From assembly GCF_003173335.1 (NCBI RefSeq), contig NZ_QGMZ01000029.1, forward strand, positions 33,296 through 97,295: DNA of 64,000 nt, given 5' to 3'. This document shows, piece after piece, positions 28,584 through 37,709 of this stretch (its first letter is position 1; each line of letters starts with the position of its first letter). The translations under genes and the position numbers were made by a program. Under the pieces are notes generated by a model. It was not told the DNA's origin. It searched no databases and was given only the letters and a program-made list of their open reading frames with translations. The stretch is from Methanospirillum stamsii (GTDB lineage Archaea; Halobacteriota; Methanomicrobia; Methanomicrobiales; Methanospirillaceae).

Positions 28584-29471
28584 GTGAAAACACTTACCCT
28601 CTCTGAAAAAGAACTTCCTTTCGACCTTGATCTGACATTTTCCTGTGGTCAGATATTTGGATGGAAAAAGTCAGGAAATATATGGAAGGGAGTTCATAAC
28701 GGCAGGATAATCACAATCCGCCAGGATAACCGGACCATCAGGTATTCCGGATGTGATAAAAAAGTATTATATCATTTTTTGGGTCTGAAAGATAATATCC
28801 CGGAAATATACCAGTCCATATGCACCCATATTGCAAAATTTACTCATGAAAAACAGGACTTATTTTTTTTGGAGCGGTTTTTGTTATCCAAAGGTATCCG
28901 GATTCTCCGGCAGGACCCCTGGGAATGCCTGTTTAGTTTTATCTGTTCATCCAACTCTAACGTCAGAACAATAGGAAAAAGAATCGGTCTTCTCATGGAG
29001 AATTATGGGACATGCTGCTCAATCGGAGAGAATCTCTTTCCAGAACCATTAGCAATGGGAGCCATCGACGAAGAATCCTTACGTAAATGCCTCACCGGGT
29101 ATCGTGCCCCCTACCTGATGGGAACCGCAGAATACATCATCACTCATCCGGACTTTTTTTTGAAAATTTCAAGTCTCTCATATCCGGATGCAAAAAAAGA
29201 ACTCATGATTCTCCCCGGAGTGGGGCCGAAGGTTGCTGACTGTGTGCTCTTGTTTGGATTCGAACGCATGGAAGCAGTTCCGGTTGACATCAGAATCCGG
29301 AAAATAATCACCGCACAATACCAGGATATCATCCCGGGTGAGAAGGGAACAAAGACACTATCGTATGATACCATCGCCGACTTCTGCAGGTCATATTTTG
29401 GACCATATGCAGGATATGCCCAGCAGTACCTGTTTGCAACCCGTGATGTCAGGCAGGAATTATCTGTGTAG
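28584..29471 (+). CDS. ogg: 8-oxoguanine DNA glycosylase (OGG1 type)
   Basis: A 295-aa bifunctional DNA glycosylase/AP lyase of the OGG1 family that removes 8-oxoguanine. The N-terminal domain has 'FSCGQIFGWKK' and 'WECLFSFICSSNSNV'. The helix-hairpin-helix is 'LMILPGVGPKVADCVLLF' with the catalytic Lys, and the assisting Asp is in 'VPVDIRI'. The start codon is GTG; the nearest upstream ATG is out of frame. It lies 0.8 kb from the family 6 glycosylase, making a local pair of base-excision enzymes. Confidence 0.93.
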   Translation: MKTLTLSEKELPFDLDLTFSCGQIFGWKKSGNIWKGVHNGRIITIRQDNRTIRYSGCDKKVLYHFLGLKDNIPEIYQSICTHIAKFTHEKQDLFFLERFLLSKGIRILRQDPWECLFSFICSSNSNVRTIGKRIGLLMENYGTCCSIGENLFPEPLAMGAIDEESLRKCLTGYRAPYLMGTAEYIITHPDFFLKISSLSYPDAKKELMILPGVGPKVADCVLLFGFERMEAVPVDIRIRKIITAQYQDIIPGEKGTKTLSYDTIADFCRSYFGPYAGYAQQYLFATRDVRQELSV

Positions 29472-29488
29472 TCAACCGGGTAAAAAAA

Positions 29489-30676
29489 TTAATGCCAGAT
29501 CTGAAGAATTCCCATGAATACCACATACGCACAGGTAGCGGTAAGGGGGATAGTAATAATCCAGGCAGTAACAATCTGTCTCACAATTGACCATTGAACG
29601 GCAGAGTTCCCCTGTGTTGCCCCGACCCCCATAATACAGCCACTTATTGCATGGGTGCTTGATACCGGAACACCAAAGAAGGTCACAAAGAGGAGCACTA
29701 ATCCTCCACCGGTCTCAGCACAAAATCCCTGGTACGGGCGCAGATGTGTGATACGTTTTGCCATTGTCTGGACTATCTTCCAGCCTCCGGTCAGGGTTCC
29801 AAGGGATATTGCAGCACTGGATATCAGGATGACCCAGAGTGGAACGGTAAAATCAGAGAGTACTCCGGCAGTAACCAGCATCGCAGTAATTATACCCATT
29901 GCATGCTGTGCATCATTACTCCCATGACCGATGCTGTAAAAAGATGCAGAAACAATCTGAAGTTTGTTGAAAACCCGGTTCATTACTTGTTGATTCGCAT
30001 TCCGGCAAAATCTGATGGTCAGACATCCTAAGAAGAAAGCTCCGGCAAATCCCAGGCAGGGAGAAATGACGATAAAAAGGATTATACCCAAAAGCCCGCT
30101 GATTGGAAGGATATGAAAAATAATAGAGACCGGAATTGAGAACACAAATCCAAAGAAGGCTCCGATACCCAGATAATTCCGGACATCAGGCTCCTCTTTT
30201 ATCCGGGCAATCCCGGCAAGAAGAATTGCACCAACAAATGCCCCGATAATTCCGGCAAGTATTACTCCGCCAATAAGGGACAAGGACGGAAGAATTACCA
30301 CCCCAATCCCCCCATATGCAACTGCTGTCCCAATCAGTCCGCCCACCATGGCGTGAGTGGATGATATGGGAATCCCGATATATGCAGTAAAATAAATCCA
30401 GAACGAAGCAACAAGGATACCAACAATGATTACTTCAAGGGTGAGCCAGCCTGGTGCAATAATCCCTTTTCCAATTGTTTTTGCGATGGCCGTTGTAAAA
30501 AAGAGTGGCCCGACAAGATTAAAAAAAGCAGCCAGCCCCACAGCCTGCAAGGGAGTCAGGACACGGGTTGCAACTATCGTTGAGATTGAATTTGCAGCGT
30601 CATGAAGACCGTTTAAAAAATTAAATACAAGTGCAACTGCAATACCAAGGAGCAGGATTAGTTCCATACAGATCAC
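29489..30676 (-). CDS. pit: Inorganic phosphate permease, PiT family
   Basis: A 395-aa PiT-family transporter moving phosphate with a cation. The two halves carry the inverted signature 'FLNGLHDAANSISTIVATRVL' and 'SIGHGSNDAQHAMGIITAML', together with 'GIPISSTHAMVGGLIG' and 'GVPVSSTHAISGCIMG'. About 10 membrane segments are visible. The start overlaps the stop of the DUF47 gene at 30673-31302 by 4 nt, the classic pairing of a PhoU-like accessory protein with Pit. Confidence 0.95.
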   Translation of the reverse strand: MICMELILLLGIAVALVFNFLNGLHDAANSISTIVATRVLTPLQAVGLAAFFNLVGPLFFTTAIAKTIGKGIIAPGWLTLEVIIVGILVASFWIYFTAYIGIPISSTHAMVGGLIGTAVAYGGIGVVILPSLSLIGGVILAGIIGAFVGAILLAGIARIKEEPDVRNYLGIGAFFGFVFSIPVSIIFHILPISGLLGIILFIVISPCLGFAGAFFLGCLTIRFCRNANQQVMNRVFNKLQIVSASFYSIGHGSNDAQHAMGIITAMLVTAGVLSDFTVPLWVILISSAAISLGTLTGGWKIVQTMAKRITHLRPYQGFCAETGGGLVLLFVTFFGVPVSSTHAISGCIMGVGATQGNSAVQWSIVRQIVTAWIITIPLTATCAYVVFMGILQIWH

Positions 30677-31302
30677 GAATGCCTGATACTGATATCAGAG
30701 AGAACGTTCGCCACGTCTTCACATTTATCGGTCGCAGTCTCCAGACATTCGTAAATATCCTTTAATTTTATGGTTGTCATCGGATCTTCGGTTGCAAACA
30801 GACGTAAAATTGACTGTGCAAGCAGGTCGTCAGCCATGTTTTCGAGCCGGTTTATCTCAATCCCACATTTTTCAAGGACATTCCCATTTTTAAAAGATCT
30901 GATCCCACGAACTCCGCATTCTAACTGGATTGTAGAGAGATGGATAATCTGGGCAAAATCCTGCATCGATTTGTCATATTCGGTTATTTTATAAATTATC
31001 AGTTTTTCAGCAGAATCATCAATATAATCTATTACATCGTCTAGTGCAGAAGCCAGACGTGATATCTCCATCGGATCCAAGGGAGTTATGAATGTCCTGT
31101 TTAAATGTTCGTATATTTCATGGGTAATCAGATCACCTTTGTGTTCTAGTTCCCTGATTTTTTTATAGGTTTGTGCAGGATCTGTTTCATTTGTTACTAT
31201 CTGTTCCAGTTCTCTGGCCGCTAACACCACAGTACCGGCCAGTTGCTCAAACAGGTCAAAAAAAACTTTATCCTGTGGTATCAACCATTCCTTAATTCCC
31301 AC
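30673..31302 (-). CDS. DUF47 family (PhoU-like) Pit accessory protein
   Basis: A 209-aa all-helical protein of the DUF47/PhoU-like family, encoded with Pit and thought to regulate it. The conserved 'EHKGDLITHEIYEHLNRTF' and 'PLDPMEISRLASALDDVIDY' helices are clear, with their metal-binding acidic residues. It overlaps pit by 4 nt. A paralogous pit/DUF47 pair follows immediately upstream on the same strand. Confidence 0.92.
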   Translation of the reverse strand: MGIKEWLIPQDKVFFDLFEQLAGTVVLAARELEQIVTNETDPAQTYKKIRELEHKGDLITHEIYEHLNRTFITPLDPMEISRLASALDDVIDYIDDSAEKLIIYKITEYDKSMQDFAQIIHLSTIQLECGVRGIRSFKNGNVLEKCGIEINRLENMADDLLAQSILRLFATEDPMTTIKLKDIYECLETATDKCEDVANVLSDISIRHS

Positions 31303-31350
31303 AGTAATCGGAACAAATGTCTTCTACATACGTAAAAACTCACCGATCTG

Positions 31351-32556
31351 TTATGTCAAGTATTTAAATATACTATCAATTCCAAAAACCAGAACTGAAT
31401 AGAGAAGATATAGTGCAAAAGACACAAATACAGCCGAAGGGAAGGTAACTATCCATGTTGTCACAATATCCCTGACAACTTTCCAGTCAACTGCAGTTTT
31501 ACCTCGCGTTGCACCTACCCCTACAATTGAACCACTGATGATATGAGTGGAAGAAGTTGGAATTCCGGTAATGGTGAGTCCGGATATTACCAGCCCTCCG
31601 GCGGTAGATGCACAAAATCCCTGATACGGACGAATACGGGTAATGCCTTTTGCCATCTTCGTAATGACATTCCACCCGCCAAATACTGTGCCAAGCCCTA
31701 TTGCAAGAGCTGATCCTCCCATAATCCAGAAGGGGGCGGAAAATTCCGAACTTATCCCTCCGGCAATAAACAGGGCAGCGATTATCCCAACCGCATGTAG
31801 TCCGTCATTTGCTCCATGACCAAGTGCCTGCAGGCCCCCGGTAACCACCTGAAGGGGAAAAAAGATCTTATTTCTGGTTGACTGCAGGGAAAATCTGAAT
31901 ATATATGATACCATGATATCAAGGAAGAATCCTCCTAAAAATCCCACAGTTGGGGAGATTATGATAAAAATAAAAATTGCCATAAGTCCGGTGACTTTTA
32001 GCAGGCCAAAAATCATAAGAGAAATAATCATCAGGGAAAAACCGCCAACTGCTCCTGCAATTGCACCTAATCGTGCCGGACCTTTTAATAACCAGAATAG
32101 CAGTGAGAGATACAAAGATCCACACAGTGCACCAAAAATTCCTGCAATTGCCACATCCCGGACCATATACAATTCCGGCCATATCACCGAGGTGATGCCA
32201 GCCGCAGCAACTGACGCTCCCACCATACATCCAATCAGGGCATGAGAGGCAGATATTGGAAAACCCTTTGCAGTAAAGATGATGAGCAGGACTACTCCAG
32301 AGACAAGAGCAATTACCAGAGCATCGGGCTGTAGGGCCTCTGGAATAATTACTCCGGTCCCGATTGTTTTTGCTATTGCCGTTGTCAGAAGAAAGGGGCC
32401 TGCAACATTACACACCGCAGCAAGGATTAGTGCATATAATGGCCGAAGAGCCCTGGTTGCTACAACGGTTGCTATTGAATTACCCGCATCATTAAGCCCG
32501 TTTACAAAATTGAAAAGAAACGCAAGAAAAACACCAATAATTATGATGGTTTCCAT
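31351..32556 (-). CDS. pit: Inorganic phosphate permease, PiT family, second copy
   Basis: A 401-aa PiT transporter paralogous to the one at 29489-30676, with matching motifs 'FVNGLNDAGNSIATVVATRAL', 'ALGHGANDGLHAVGIIAALF', 'GFPISASHALIGCMVG' and 'GIPTSSTHIISGSIVG'. The central loop differs and identity is moderate, so the duplication is old. It starts 4 nt after the DUF47 gene upstream. Two systems may differ in affinity or in cation used; that is inference. Confidence 0.95.
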   Translation of the reverse strand: METIIIIGVFLAFLFNFVNGLNDAGNSIATVVATRALRPLYALILAAVCNVAGPFLLTTAIAKTIGTGVIIPEALQPDALVIALVSGVVLLIIFTAKGFPISASHALIGCMVGASVAAAGITSVIWPELYMVRDVAIAGIFGALCGSLYLSLLFWLLKGPARLGAIAGAVGGFSLMIISLMIFGLLKVTGLMAIFIFIIISPTVGFLGGFFLDIMVSYIFRFSLQSTRNKIFFPLQVVTGGLQALGHGANDGLHAVGIIAALFIAGGISSEFSAPFWIMGGSALAIGLGTVFGGWNVITKMAKGITRIRPYQGFCASTAGGLVISGLTITGIPTSSTHIISGSIVGVGATRGKTAVDWKVVRDIVTTWIVTFPSAVFVSFALYLLYSVLVFGIDSIFKYLT

Positions 32557-32560
32557 GGGT

Positions 32561-33193
32561 TCACTTGTGCCGGATAATTATTTCATTCAGAACATGCCCG
32601 ACATCATTACATTCCTGTAATACTTCCTCCAGATTTTCGTAAATATCTTTTAATTTTATCACCTGAATCGGATCTTTTAATGAGAATAGTTCAGTAACCG
32701 CTGATGAAAGAAGATCGCTGGACCGGTTCCAGATCTGGTTAATTTGCGAACAGGACGTTTTGATATCTTTTATTTCTTCCCATTTGCCTAGTAAGTGAAC
32801 TCCTTTTTGTATTTCGATTGTGGATACGGAGATAAATTCTGCAAATTTAGCAAGATGCGGATATGTTCCGGATAACTGGTAATTACAGATTTGATGAGCG
32901 ACCCAGTCAATAATGTCGATAACATCATCGAGTGCTTTTGCAAGCCGCTGAATTTCATCCGGTTCCAGCGGAGTGACCAGAGATTCCTCAAGTCTCTCAA
33001 ACAATCGCCGGAGTAATTCGTCTGATTCATGTTCGAGCTGGTGAATCTTCTGACAATTATGGCCATGGCTCAAATCCTCACCAGATATGAGATCTGTCAG
33101 GTAACCTGAAGCTGATACGATATTATCAGAGAGTTCACAAAAGAGTTCCAAAAAATATTTGTCTTCCGGGAGGATGATATCCCGTATGCGCAT
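32561..33193 (-). CDS. DUF47 family (PhoU-like) Pit accessory protein, second copy
   Basis: A 210-aa helical DUF47 protein paralogous to the copy at 30673-31302. It has 'EHESDELLRRLFERLEES' and 'PLEPDEIQRLAKALDDVIDI', the two diagnostic helices. It begins the four-gene phosphate run (DUF47-pit-DUF47-pit). A promoter should lie in the AT-rich 113 nt before it, where no clear operator is seen. Confidence 0.92.
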   Translation of the reverse strand: MRIRDIILPEDKYFLELFCELSDNIVSASGYLTDLISGEDLSHGHNCQKIHQLEHESDELLRRLFERLEESLVTPLEPDEIQRLAKALDDVIDIIDWVAHQICNYQLSGTYPHLAKFAEFISVSTIEIQKGVHLLGKWEEIKDIKTSCSQINQIWNRSSDLLSSAVTELFSLKDPIQVIKLKDIYENLEEVLQECNDVGHVLNEIIIRHK

Positions 33194-33307
33194 ATCCTGT
33201 CATGCTCTCTGATACCATATGAGTTCATCGATATAGTAAGATGAATCCGAAGAGCGCAAATGTAAAAAAATGTAAATATACTTCTTATACTTCCTTTTCG
33301 GGCATGA

Positions 33308-33859
33308 TCAGGTCATATTCGCCATGATAGAGAAGAAATCATTGGACGGGACCATTGCAAGATCAGGATAACTCCGGTTCTGAACATTATAACACTGCAT
33401 AACCTGGTATTCAAGCCATGCCCCGTATAATGAAAGCTTCGCAGTAACTGCGGATATTTTTTCCTGATACTCCGGGTCTGAACGGTTAAACGCGGGAAGG
33501 CTTTTAAGACGCATAATTTCTGACGTTACCGTCCGGCTATATACAGATCGTAAATCTGCTAAATCAGGCGATACATTATAGGATTTTGTTTCGTTCAGAT
33601 TTTTCTGGAGTCTGATATTTGCATATTCTACAGAGAGGTTGAGCATATCAGGGACATCATAGCTGATTGAGGTATCAATCCGCCCCTTGATTTCATACAA
33701 ATCCGGAATCCAGTATTGATTCATCATAAAGAGGAATTCCGAATCATTGGTTGTAAAATTGCCTGAAATGCCGATGTCATCAGAAGTTGCCGGATAGAGG
33801 AAGAGTGATAAGAATAAGAGGCCAAAATATAAAAAAATTTTAGGTAAACAGAATTGCAT
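33308..33859 (-). CDS. Secreted protein of unknown function
   Basis: A 183-aa protein with an N-terminal signal peptide ('IFLYFGLLFLSLFLYPATS'). The mature part is mainly helical and has several N-glycosylation-like NxS/T sites (for example NFT, NLS, NRS, NMT), as expected for an extracellular archaeal protein. I recognise no domain. It sits between the phosphate operon (113 nt) and the divergent response-regulator gene (155 nt). Confidence 0.65.
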   Translation of the reverse strand: MQFCLPKIFLYFGLLFLSLFLYPATSDDIGISGNFTTNDSEFLFMMNQYWIPDLYEIKGRIDTSISYDVPDMLNLSVEYANIRLQKNLNETKSYNVSPDLADLRSVYSRTVTSEIMRLKSLPAFNRSDPEYQEKISAVTAKLSLYGAWLEYQVMQCYNVQNRSYPDLAMVPSNDFFSIMANMT

Positions 33860-34014
33860 GAATCTCTCCTATATGTTTCAGGTACCAGTTAGTTTGTTAT
33901 TTCAGACATTTTAAGGTATCAAATATGTTACCCGGAAGAATTTAATCTATATCGGAAAGATGATATGATATTATTTAAATATTTCACTATTGATATAATC
34001 CAGTAGGTCAGATC

Positions 34015-35688
34015 GTGAACTCAAAAATCCGTGTCCTCCATGTCGATGATGAACCGGTTATCTGCGATTTGACCAAATTAACTCTTGAACGTGGTGGAAA
34101 GCTTACTGTTGACGCGGTTCATTCAGCACAGGAAGCACTTGAATTATTACAGACCGGACAATATTCGTGCATCATTTCAGATTACGAAATGCCCCAGATG
34201 AACGGACTTGATTTTTTAAAAGAGGTCCGAAATGTCGATAAATTAATTCCTTTTATTCTCTTTTCAGGAAGAGGGCGTGAAACGGTTATTATTGATGCAA
34301 TAAATACCGGTGCTGATTTTTATATTCAAAAGGGAGGTGAGCCAAAAGCTCTGTTTGCTGAATTAAACCACAAGGTGGATTATGCAATTCAGCAACGAAA
34401 TACCCGGCTGGCTCTTAAAAGAAGAGATTCAGTTCTTGAAGCAATAAGCCTGGTATCTAATCTGTTCCTTGGCGGGGAGCCGTTTGATAAAGCAATTATC
34501 GAAGCCATCACGCTGTTTGGACTTGCAACCGAAGTAGACACCGTTCGCTTATTCAAATTAGAAGAAAAATCAGAAACCAATGACAATATCCCACATTTTA
34601 TCAGAAATGTGGCCTCCTGGATACGAATCAGCATTCATAAGGAGGAGAGAGAGGAGTATATCAGGACAAATCCGATTCAGGTAAAACCTGAACTTATTTC
34701 GCCGATTCTAACTGGTAAACCGCTCATTGCTGATCCTTCAAAAATATTATATCTGGACCCTTTCAGAGGAGAACTTTCTGCAAAATCTGTTGCCATCTTT
34801 CCGGTGTTTGTGAACCAGAAAGTATGGGGACTTATCTGGTTTGCAGATTATATTTCAGAACGGAACTGGACCGGAGTTGAGATTGATGCCCTGCTTGCAG
34901 CATCATCTATGATTGGATCCGCAATTCAGCAGGATGTGATGAAGAACTCACTTATCGCAGCCAAAGAAGAATATGCTTCAATGTATTCGCTTATGCGAAG
35001 ATTGTGTGATACTGTGCCGGATATTTTATGGGCAAAGGATAATGAGGGAAAATTTATCTTTATTAATCAGGCAGGCGCAGAATTCTTAAAAGCTCCGGAT
35101 ACCAGAGAACCGGTTGGAAGATCTGAATCAGATTTTCCTAAAACGAATATTACGCCCTGTGTTTCTTCAAATATTTATGTTTCAGACCATTCAAAACACA
35201 TTTTGGTGGAGACCGATTCAGGCAAAACAGATTTTGAGATATTAAGTGTTCCGTTCACAAACAATGAAGGAGATGAGATAGGAACAGTAACCCTTGGAAG
35301 AGATATTACCCGGTATACTACCATAGAAAACCTGCTTCGAAGATCTAAAGAGAGATATAAATCAATAATTCAATCTGTCCATATCGGAATAATTATTGTT
35401 GATTACAAGGGGATAATCAAAACAATAAACACCCGTGCCCTTGATATCATTAATGAAACAAGTTCGATTGAGGGTCAGTCGTTACATCATAATCCACTGC
35501 TCCGGGAGTTACAGATTGCAGAAACGGTAACAGATGTAATTAAAACCGGAAAAGGAGTTTCTTTTCTTGCCTCACAGGAAATAACCCGGACACCGGAAGA
35601 CCTGCACTGTAAGGTAAGACTGATTATTCCGGAAAACGGGGAGCAGGGAGAAGTTCTTATTACCCTTGATCCCCACTATACAAAATAA
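34015..35688 (+). CDS. Response regulator with GAF-like and PAS domains
   Basis: A 557-aa signalling protein. Residues 1-120 are a receiver domain: acidic pair 'DDEP', phospho-acceptor Asp in 'CIISDYEMPQMNGLD', and Lys in 'YIQKGGEPK'. Then come a GAF-like region (about 140-310) and two PAS domains (about 330-440 and 440-550), the first with 'DILWAKDNEGKFIFINQAGA'. No histidine kinase, HATPase, GGDEF or DNA-binding domain follows, so output must be through protein contact. The start is GTG at 34015. It abuts the convergent tpiA gene with no gap. Confidence 0.85.
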   Translation: MNSKIRVLHVDDEPVICDLTKLTLERGGKLTVDAVHSAQEALELLQTGQYSCIISDYEMPQMNGLDFLKEVRNVDKLIPFILFSGRGRETVIIDAINTGADFYIQKGGEPKALFAELNHKVDYAIQQRNTRLALKRRDSVLEAISLVSNLFLGGEPFDKAIIEAITLFGLATEVDTVRLFKLEEKSETNDNIPHFIRNVASWIRISIHKEEREEYIRTNPIQVKPELISPILTGKPLIADPSKILYLDPFRGELSAKSVAIFPVFVNQKVWGLIWFADYISERNWTGVEIDALLAASSMIGSAIQQDVMKNSLIAAKEEYASMYSLMRRLCDTVPDILWAKDNEGKFIFINQAGAEFLKAPDTREPVGRSESDFPKTNITPCVSSNIYVSDHSKHILVETDSGKTDFEILSVPFTNNEGDEIGTVTLGRDITRYTTIENLLRRSKERYKSIIQSVHIGIIIVDYKGIIKTINTRALDIINETSSIEGQSLHHNPLLRELQIAETVTDVIKTGKGVSFLASQEITRTPEDLHCKVRLIIPENGEQGEVLITLDPHYTK

Positions 35689-36372
35689 TCAGAGCAGTGA
35701 TACCAGGTCCCGGAGGACTGCTGCGGGATCTTCCGCCTTTACTACGCTTGATGCCAGCAGAACACCGTCAGTTCCAAGGTCTATTGCTGTTTTTACACAT
35801 TTTCCTGAATGAATACCTGCACCGGTCAGGACCTTCACAGCGGGATTTATTTTTTTGACGATATCTACCGAACCGGTAATGATTCCCGGGTTTGCTTCTG
35901 ATACTGAAATTTTTCCACCGATGAGTTCAGGAGGTTCAATAGCAACATAGTCGGGGCCAAGTGCTGAAAGGGCTGCGGTTGTTGCAATATTATTTGAACA
36001 CACGCAGGAGAGCATCCCGGCATCCCTGAGAGCAGTGACATTTTTTTCTATATCAGCAATGTTGAGACGATATTCCGAGTGGTTTACGAGTGAACCGATG
36101 GCTCCTGCAGATTTTACTGCGAGAAGAGGCATCCTGCCGGTATGTGCTCCGGGTTCCACGGGGTCTACATGTTGGGCAAAGACCGGAATATCATAGTGGT
36201 GGTTGATTGGGTGAATATCCGGATAGAGAGGGGCAAGACCGATAGTAACCCCGGATTCATCGGTGACTTCCCGTGCTGCCCGGGCAATCCGGTGTGCTCC
36301 GTTGCCGATTGATTCAGTGTAACACTTGAGGTTGACCAGGACCAGCGGTGTATTCAGGGAGTTAGGTTTCAT
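35689..36372 (-). CDS. tpiA: Triosephosphate isomerase, archaeal type
   Basis: A 227-aa archaeal TIM that interconverts dihydroxyacetone phosphate and glyceraldehyde 3-phosphate. Catalytic residues are seen in order: Lys in 'LVNLKCY', His in 'LVNHSEYR', and Glu in '[12 protein letters not shown]'. The phosphate loop '[10 protein letters not shown]' and '[14 protein letters not shown]' close the site. The short archaeal length (against about 250) is normal. It converges on the response regulator with no gap. Confidence 0.96.
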   Translation of the reverse strand: MKPNSLNTPLVLVNLKCYTESIGNGAHRIARAAREVTDESGVTIGLAPLYPDIHPINHHYDIPVFAQHVDPVEPGAHTGRMPLLAVKSAGAIGSLVNHSEYRLNIADIEKNVTALRDAGMLSCVCSNNIATTAALSALGPDYVAIEPPELIGGKISVSEANPGIITGSVDIVKKINPAVKVLTGAGIHSGKCVKTAIDLGTDGVLLASSVVKAEDPAAVLRDLVSLL

Positions 36373-36598
36373 GGCTAATATTGATCTTTTTATTACATAT
36401 ATAAGAACGGTTATAGAAAGAGAGGAAGGGTAACATCAGAGATCTGAGATAGAGATAGGTTAAACATTAATTAAAATCGTATCCATGAAATTTCCTATGA
36501 GATTATGATCGACAAAGCAATTCTGAATCTTATTACATTCTAATCCGGAGAAAACAAAGCATTTAAACGATATTAATAAAAAAGCAGTACATGGAGCA

Positions 36599-37603
36599 TT
36601 ATATCTCCGGAAAAGTAGATAAAACAGTTTCCGGAATAACCCTTACCTCTACATTTATTGATGTTTTCAGGTTCTTTTCAATACTATTTTGAAGATCTTC
36701 TATCGGGGGAACTTTTCCGGTACCATAAATAGTTGCTGAATAATTTGGCATACGAAAGGTATATTTTTCCAGATGGTAGGAACTATCTGTTAGCCATTCA
36801 CTTGTCAAAATATAAATTGTATTGTCGTTTTTGGCATGGTTCATAGTTTCAAGACCGGAAAAAAATAATGGCATTGCAACGATTATCGTGCATACAACTG
36901 CTATTATAAAGGTTTTTTTCCGATGTTTGAACTGTTTTTCATCCATCCATCCGGGATTGACTCCGCTAATCCAGAGCACAGCACCTCCGGCCACTAAAAT
37001 CGCAAAAAAGTTAGTTAAAAAGAGAAGCAATGAACCGTATGCATCATCCCACTGTCCCTTGGCAAAAGAGATACCTACCACTGAAAGAGGGGGAACTAAT
37101 GATATTGCAATGGCAACTCCCGGAAGAGAATCACTGATACTCTTTTTGCTCATGGCAAATGCTCCGGCAGCTCCCGAAGCCAGGGCAACAAAAAGAGCAA
37201 AAATATCCGGAGAAGTTCTGGATGTAATCTCTTGGTTTACCTGGAAATCGATACCAAAAGGTGATACCCAGATGGAAAGCAGAACTGCCAGAAATACTAC
37301 ATAAAAAATACTGATAATGACCATTCCAAGAGCTTCTGATGTCCTTTTACTATCACCGAGGACAATGGCAAGAGTGGTTGCCATGATAGGTGTCATCAAA
37401 GGAGCTATTATCATGGCCCCGATGACCGTTGCAGTAGACCCGGATATGACACCGTACGTGGAAATGATGGTAGCCAGGGTTAGCAGAATAAAATAATTAA
37501 ATTGGAACCGACGAGCATTTTTACCTTCAAAGAATACTTTTTCCTGGAGTTCAGGCAGGTAAGACCTGTCAAACCGTCCTATTTTAATTACGTTTTCTAA
37601 CAT
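36599..37603 (-). CDS. DUF389 family membrane protein
   Basis: A multi-spanning protein of about 334 aa in the DUF389 family, whose function is unknown. The core 'GSTATVIGAMIIAPLMTPIM' and 'LPGVAIAISLVPPLSVVGI' are the family's hallmark helices; about six to seven hydrophobic segments are seen. A hydrophilic C-terminal tail of about 80 residues faces one side. A TTG start at 37624 would add 7 residues; ATG 37603 is preferred. It is divergent from the MFS gene with under 110 nt between them. Confidence 0.8.
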   Translation of the reverse strand: MLENVIKIGRFDRSYLPELQEKVFFEGKNARRFQFNYFILLTLATIISTYGVISGSTATVIGAMIIAPLMTPIMATTLAIVLGDSKRTSEALGMVIISIFYVVFLAVLLSIWVSPFGIDFQVNQEITSRTSPDIFALFVALASGAAGAFAMSKKSISDSLPGVAIAISLVPPLSVVGISFAKGQWDDAYGSLLLFLTNFFAILVAGGAVLWISGVNPGWMDEKQFKHRKKTFIIAVVCTIIVAMPLFFSGLETMNHAKNDNTIYILTSEWLTDSSYHLEKYTFRMPNYSATIYGTGKVPPIEDLQNSIEKNLKTSINVEVRVIPETVLSTFPEI

Positions 37604-37685
37604 AGTATCGTCCGATCTTCTCAATCCTCAACTCTTCCCTAATTTTAAACTGAAGCAATATTATCCAAATTGATCGTTATTTATG

Positions 37686-37693
37686 TATAAAAG
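37686..37693 (+). promoter_or_regulatory. Candidate TATA box upstream of the MFS gene
   Basis: TATAAAAG lies just inside the longest possible reading frame of the MFS gene and about 20-25 nt before an internal ATG at 37710. That spacing suits an archaeal promoter with a nearly leaderless message and argues that translation starts at 37710 or later, not at 37683. Confidence 0.35.
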
Positions 37694-37709
37694 ATACTTT
37701 TTACATACA

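Noticed and set aside
36373..36598. Possible small RNA with box C/D-like bases near 36505
   Set aside because: The boxes are imperfect and no guide pairing can be shown; AT-rich spacer is the simpler reading.
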